Shown here: positions 60,407 through 64,000 of the stretch, one piece after another
Layout: every line of letters begins with the position of its first letter
Position numbering within the stretch: position 1 is the first letter of the stretch
NCBI GenBank assembly: GCA_964578885.1
Contig: CAZOEO010000007.1
Location: 62,001 to 126,000, forward strand
Length of the DNA: 64,000 nucleotides
Origin: CAZRHR01 sp964578885
GTDB taxonomy: Bacteria; Bacteroidota; Bacteroidia; CAIKAF01
Direction: 5' to 3'
Notes under the pieces: model-generated
Told to the model about the DNA's origin: nothing
The model's database searches: none
The model's input: only the letters and a program-made list of their open reading frames with translations
Program-made: the position numbers and the translations under genes

Positions 60407-61515
60407 GCCCCAATTATTTTTTTAAGTCGGTAGGCCCATTGCCAAAAGGCACCATTTGGGCCTTGGGTTCGCTGCAAATAACGTGAAAAAGCCTCAAAAT
60501 CTTTGGCATCCGTTTCAGGTAAAAAATGAGAATCAATGCCTGGAGCAATGCGTGCCGCTACGGCATGTTCGTTGCCATAAAAAGCCCTTTTCATTTTCCT
60601 GAATAAAATGCGGTTGATCCATGTACCCACCACGTCCCTGGCAATGGGAGAATGTGGAGGAAGATCACAAATGTCTAATCTCGGATTGGGAAATACAAAA
60701 TCCAGAACGGGCGCATATCGAGGATCTCCTAGCGTGGCTACGAGACGGCGGCGCATAGATTTTGTCTCCTTGTCCGAGGCAGACCCTTCTGACCAACCTT
60801 CCATGACACTTTTACACTCCGGATGAAAACGGAAAACGGCAATTACATCATCAATCACTTCAAACTTATCCTGACCGTATGTAAGTAAGTATCTTACCCA
60901 CATATCCATGTCCATGGAATAGTGATATACTTCATCTACGCCTCCGATTTGCTGAAACTTATCCGTTCTTAGGAACAGGCCTTGTTGATTCAAGCCGGTT
61001 AGCAAAGCGCTCTCAATAAAATCTTCTTTTTTCGCTGTGGGATTATTGACCCACAGAACCTCACCTTGCTGCCAGATGTTGGCACGAGCAGCCACCATAT
61101 CGGCCCCTTTTTCGGCAAAAGTTTTACCAATGGCGTGCAGAGCACCGGGCAAAAGCCAGTCATCGGAATTGATCCAATTGAAAATGGGCTGGGTACATAA
61201 TTTCAGTCCTTTATTAATGGCTTCGCTTTGTCCCCGGTCTTTTTCCGACACCCAATGATCAATAAAGGCATCGTAATATTTTAATATTTCTACCGTTTGG
61301 TCCGAACTACCGCCATCCATCACAAAATACTGCAGTTTGGGATATCCTTGCAAAAGGATACTACGGATGGTGGTTTCTATGTATGGACCTTGCTGATAAG
61401 AAGGTGTTACAATAGAAATACCCGGCCAATCGATGTTTGGGTCATACGAGATTTGCCCATAAGCAGCTTCATCAAGCAAATGCTCAGGATAAATTGGTGG
61501 TGGCAAATTCACCAT
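60403..61515 (-). CDS. GT2-family glycosyltransferase
   Basis: 370 aa from MVNLPPPIYPE, 1 nt after the FkbM stop; a start 51 nt earlier would overlap FkbM and was rejected. ISIVTPSYQQGPYIETTIRSIL, YFVMDGGSSDQTVEILKYY, DRGQSEAINKGLK and FNWINSDDWLLPGAL are those of the WcaA/WfgS-like GT2 subgroup. Overlaps the aminotransferase by 4 nt. Confidence 0.88.
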   Translation of the reverse strand: MVNLPPPIYPEHLLDEAAYGQISYDPNIDWPGISIVTPSYQQGPYIETTIRSILLQGYPKLQYFVMDGGSSDQTVEILKYYDAFIDHWVSEKDRGQSEAINKGLKLCTQPIFNWINSDDWLLPGALHAIGKTFAEKGADMVAARANIWQQGEVLWVNNPTAKKEDFIESALLTGLNQQGLFLRTDKFQQIGGVDEVYHYSMDMDMWVRYLLTYGQDKFEVIDDVIAVFRFHPECKSVMEGWSEGSASDKETKSMRRRLVATLGDPRYAPVLDFVFPNPRLDICDLPPHSPIARDVVGTWINRILFRKMKRAFYGNEHAVAARIAPGIDSHFLPETDAKDFEAFSRYLQRTQGPNGAFWQWAYRLKKIIGA

Positions 61516-61516
61516 A

Positions 61517-62431
61517 CTATTGGATGCTAAAAGATTGTAATGCAGGACGATTGCCTTTAGATGCAATCAGGTTGATATATGGATAAGATTGTCCGGGCGT
61601 TTCTTCCTTAAGTAATTTACTTTCCGGAACATAACGATAAAGTTTATAACCCAGTTCCCTGGTTAGGTAGGCCGACAATTCGGCGCAGGAGGTGCCTGCA
61701 TTTCTGGCATTGGTTTCCGTAAACTCCACCAGAAGGACGGGGGCATCCGGGCTAGTAAAAAAGTCACGTCCGCCTTTCAAAACGGACAATTCCCAACCTT
61801 CTACATCGATTTTCATAAGGTCTACCTCGGCCGGACGCAATGACTTTTCTGCTGCAAAAGCATCCAGCGTTGTTACTTCCACCTCTTCGGTAGCCGCGGT
61901 TCCTCCCATAGAAGGTGCGGCAAAAGAATTAAAAGCATCGTAGCCCTCTTCAGCCACCATGAGTTTCAGGCGTCCCGGTTCAAAAGAAAGACCTTTCTGG
62001 ACAATTTCCACTCCAGTTATCTTATTTAATTCCAGATTTTTACGGAATTTATTCGCCGTATTACTGCTCGGTTCAAAGGCCATAATACGTCCGTTGGGCC
62101 CCAAGGATTTGGCGGCATATAAACTGAACAGGCCCACATTGGCGCCCACATCAATGAAGCAGCCACCGGGTTTCAGATAGCGTTGCAGAAAATCCAATTC
62201 ATCTTCTTCAAAACCTTTAAAAATCTCGAAGGAGAGTTTGCTTTCCTTGTGGAACATCATTTGCAGTCCCGGAGCAATGGTGTATGGAATCTCGTCTTTC
62301 TGTCCGAATAATAAATCGAAGTAATAACGGTCTTTCCAGGCTTTAAATTTTTCCGGCTTCATGGTGCGCCGGTTCCTGTAAATGGTAAGTCTATGAATCA
62401 GGAAATCTGCAATATGTAAGTCCAATGACAT
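61517..62431 (-). CDS. FkbM-family methyltransferase
   Basis: 304 aa. GGCFIDVGANVGLFSLYAAKSL and GRIMAFEPSSNTANKFRKNLE bind SAM; ATEEVEVTTLDAFAAEK and EVDLMKIDVEGWELSVLKGG are FkbM marks. Unlike the 42,221 copy it is in the operon, 16 nt after wzt. Likely O-methylates a sugar, for example the terminal residue that stops chain growth before Wzt recognition; that use is inferred. Confidence 0.88.
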   Translation of the reverse strand: MSLDLHIADFLIHRLTIYRNRRTMKPEKFKAWKDRYYFDLLFGQKDEIPYTIAPGLQMMFHKESKLSFEIFKGFEEDELDFLQRYLKPGGCFIDVGANVGLFSLYAAKSLGPNGRIMAFEPSSNTANKFRKNLELNKITGVEIVQKGLSFEPGRLKLMVAEEGYDAFNSFAAPSMGGTAATEEVEVTTLDAFAAEKSLRPAEVDLMKIDVEGWELSVLKGGRDFFTSPDAPVLLVEFTETNARNAGTSCAELSAYLTRELGYKLYRYVPESKLLKEETPGQSYPYINLIASKGNRPALQSFSIQ

Positions 62432-62447
62432 AGTTTTGGTTTAAGAG

Positions 62448-63707
62448 TTAGCCCTGAACCCGGACCTTAAAAGGATCCAAAAAGGTTCCATGGACAGACT
62501 GGGGTAATACCTCCATCGGTTCATTGGCATCCATGGAAACCAGAACCTTTTTAAAATTATCGATATTTTCCAGTACCTGGTTACCGGAATCGACATAAAT
62601 GCCCATTTCGTAGTGTCCGGGAGTAAGTTTAAAAGATGGAATATCTAAAATAAACTGGACATGTCCGGGCTGGAGATCGAAGGTTTGTTCAATAAACTTG
62701 GTCCAGTAAGATACGACCCTTTGCCCGCTTAAATCATTGAAAAATACGGCAAAAGAGACCTCCTTCACGGGTTCATGCACTTGATAATTCAATTGAAAGC
62801 TCAGCGGTTGATTTAAATAAATCTGTTCGGTCGGTTCCCCTTTTGCGTTTTTCATTTGAAAGGCAGATAGGGTTACTTTCCTGCTTCCGGTAATTTTCTG
62901 CTTATCGTCCAGGAGGTTTTGCTGTTCGTAAGCTTTCACGATGGTTTCAGTTTGGTCATGTGCCACCAGCGTTCCATTTTTCAGGAAGAGGCAAGAGGTA
63001 CAAAGTTTATTAACAAACGCCATATTGTGACTTACAAAGAGAATGGTTTTTCCTTCTGAGGAAGACACATCCTGCATTTTACCGAGGCATTTCTTCTGAA
63101 ATTCCATATCTCCAACGGCAAGTACTTCATCTACAATGAGGATTTCAGGTTCCAGATGGGCGGCAACCGCAAAAGCTAGTCGCACGTACATTCCGGATGA
63201 ATATCTTTTTACAGGTGTATCTACGTAGCGTTCCACCCCGGAGAAGTCAATAATCTGATCGAGTTTTCTTTTGATTTCGTGGCGTCTCATTCCCATGATG
63301 GCGCCGTTGAGGAAAATATTTTCTCTGCCGGTGAGTTCCGGGTGAAATCCTGTACCCACTTCCAGCAAGCTGGCCATCCGGCCTCGTGTTCGAATGCGTC
63401 CTTCGGTTGGGGCAGTAAGGCGGGATAACAACTTGAGCAAGGTGGATTTTCCTGCGCCATTGGCCCCCACAATGCCAAGCACATCGCCTTGTTTCACTTC
63501 GAAATTGACATGTCGCAGGGCCCATACATAATCTGACTGACCCGCTTTGGATCGGTCGTTCATTTCACCCAAAGTAAGAGACGGGTCTTTCTTCCCTTTC
63601 AGATGCGAAAAGAGCCGACCAATATCTTCCCGCAGGGTGGCGCCACCCACCGCACCAAGTCGATATTGTTTACCTAAATTTTCTACAGAAATCGAAATAT
63701 CACCCAT
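62448..63707 (-). CDS. wzt: Polysaccharide ABC transporter ATP-binding protein with C-terminal binding domain (Wzt)
   Basis: 419 aa. ATPase half: YRLGAVGGATLREDI, Walker A GIVGANGAGKSTLLKLLS, signature RYSSGMYVRLAFAVAA, Walker B EILIVDEVLAVGDMEFQ. After about residue 250 an extra beta-sandwich begins (KVTLSAFQMKNAKGE, FAVFFNDLSGQRVVSYW, FKLTPGHYEMGIYVDSG), the carbohydrate-binding domain of Wzt proteins that recognise a terminal chain modification. With Wzm it moves undecaprenol-linked glycan across the inner membrane. 2 nt separate it from wzm. Confidence 0.94.
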   Translation of the reverse strand: MGDISISVENLGKQYRLGAVGGATLREDIGRLFSHLKGKKDPSLTLGEMNDRSKAGQSDYVWALRHVNFEVKQGDVLGIVGANGAGKSTLLKLLSRLTAPTEGRIRTRGRMASLLEVGTGFHPELTGRENIFLNGAIMGMRRHEIKRKLDQIIDFSGVERYVDTPVKRYSSGMYVRLAFAVAAHLEPEILIVDEVLAVGDMEFQKKCLGKMQDVSSSEGKTILFVSHNMAFVNKLCTSCLFLKNGTLVAHDQTETIVKAYEQQNLLDDKQKITGSRKVTLSAFQMKNAKGEPTEQIYLNQPLSFQLNYQVHEPVKEVSFAVFFNDLSGQRVVSYWTKFIEQTFDLQPGHVQFILDIPSFKLTPGHYEMGIYVDSGNQVLENIDNFKKVLVSMDANEPMEVLPQSVHGTFLDPFKVRVQG

Positions 63708-63709
63708 AA

Positions 63710-64000
63710 CTATACAGTATCCATAAAGGTCTTTTGTACACGGCTAAAAATCATGATACCAAAGGTGAGCACTACTACCATGAAGGCGGCACTATAACCC
63801 AGACCAGACCAAGAAAAAGTTCCGGCGCCGGTTACAGCAAACCGAAAGGATTCAATAATGGGCGCCAAAGGATTCCATGCAAGATATTTAGCATAGCCTT
63901 GTGGAATTTCTGACATGGGATAAATCACCGGTGTCACGTACATGAGTAGCGTTACGCCAAAAGAAACAAAATACGACAAGTCCCGGTATTTGGTGGTCAT
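63710..64000 (-). CDS. wzm: Polysaccharide ABC transporter permease (Wzm), C-terminal part
   Basis: 96 codons in the window, running into the right edge. The frame begins at an internal Met (63998-64000); family members are ~260-280 aa, so about two thirds lie beyond. FGVTLLMYVTPVIYPMSEIPQG, YLAWNPLAPIIESFRFAVTG and the last helices AAFMVVVLTFGIMIFSRV are ABC-2 type permease marks. Confidence 0.9.
   Translation of the reverse strand: MTTKYRDLSYFVSFGVTLLMYVTPVIYPMSEIPQGYAKYLAWNPLAPIIESFRFAVTGAGTFSWSGLGYSAAFMVVVLTFGIMIFSRVQKTFMDTV

Overview
The window is a chromosomal segment of a member of the Bacteroidota. The diagnostic evidence is a complete type IX secretion/gliding core in the order porP-gldK-gldL-gldM-gldN (24.0 to 18.1 kb, minus strand), lineage-typical families (DUF3467, DUF4294, DUF1684, a formimidoylglutamase-like arginase-fold protein next to topA) and recurrent TAnnTTTG promoter elements of the Bacteroidota housekeeping sigma factor. 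The order or genus cannot be fixed from sequence alone. No tRNA, rRNA, CRISPR array, insertion sequence or phage gene was seen.

Layout. 0-16.9 kb is mixed housekeeping: the 3' end of a secreted lamin-tail-domain protein; a DUF3467 / endonuclease / RNA methyltransferase / rocD run; a glycosyltransferase; cca-miaA; ferritin; rnz; a fasciclin lipoprotein; a small lipoprotein; DUF4294; a polytopic membrane protein; a threonine-synthase-like enzyme with MarC. 16.9-18.1 kb holds two small plus-strand genes. 18.1-24.0 kb is the T9SS core, followed upstream by the arginase-fold gene and topA. 27.9-34.3 kb is a compact SUF iron-sulfur operon, sufA-B-C-D-S-E, then a MIP18-family gene and DUF1684, divergent from thiL.

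35.7-64 kb is a large surface-polysaccharide locus, almost entirely minus strand and running off the right edge. It has an ABC exporter (Wzt with a C-terminal cargo-binding domain, plus part of Wzm), about twelve glycosyltransferases of the GT2, GT4 and GT61 types, an aminotransferase/formyltransferase pair expected to make a 4-formamido-4,6-dideoxyhexose, an MBOAT/SGNH-like O-acylation pair, a GNAT/PIG-L/WbqC trio, and a split set for a diacetamido or acetamidino uronic acid. That set is WbpB/WlbA-, WbpD/WlbB- and WbpE/WlbC-like enzymes in one operon, and a WbpG-like N-acetyl sugar amidotransferase, a HisF-like ammonia partner and a HisH-like glutaminase in the neighbouring one. The HisH-like glutaminase is fused in frame to the C-terminus of a GT4 glycosyltransferase (45,011-46,990), the most unusual gene in the window. 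One FkbM methyltransferase gene (42.2 kb) lies on the opposite strand between the two operons.

How the parts may work together: in Porphyromonas gingivalis, T9SS cargo is attached to an anionic LPS whose linking sugar comes from a Wbp-type pathway. Finding the T9SS core about 14 kb from a Wbp-type polysaccharide locus makes it a reasonable, untested idea that this polysaccharide anchors T9SS cargo. Regulatory structure is compact: several genes have a TAnnTTTG element ending only 4 nt before the ATG (leaderless geometry), one terminator T-tract doubles as a -7 element, one terminator lies inside the convergent neighbour's coding sequence, and a 21-bp inverted repeat covers the predicted suf promoter.
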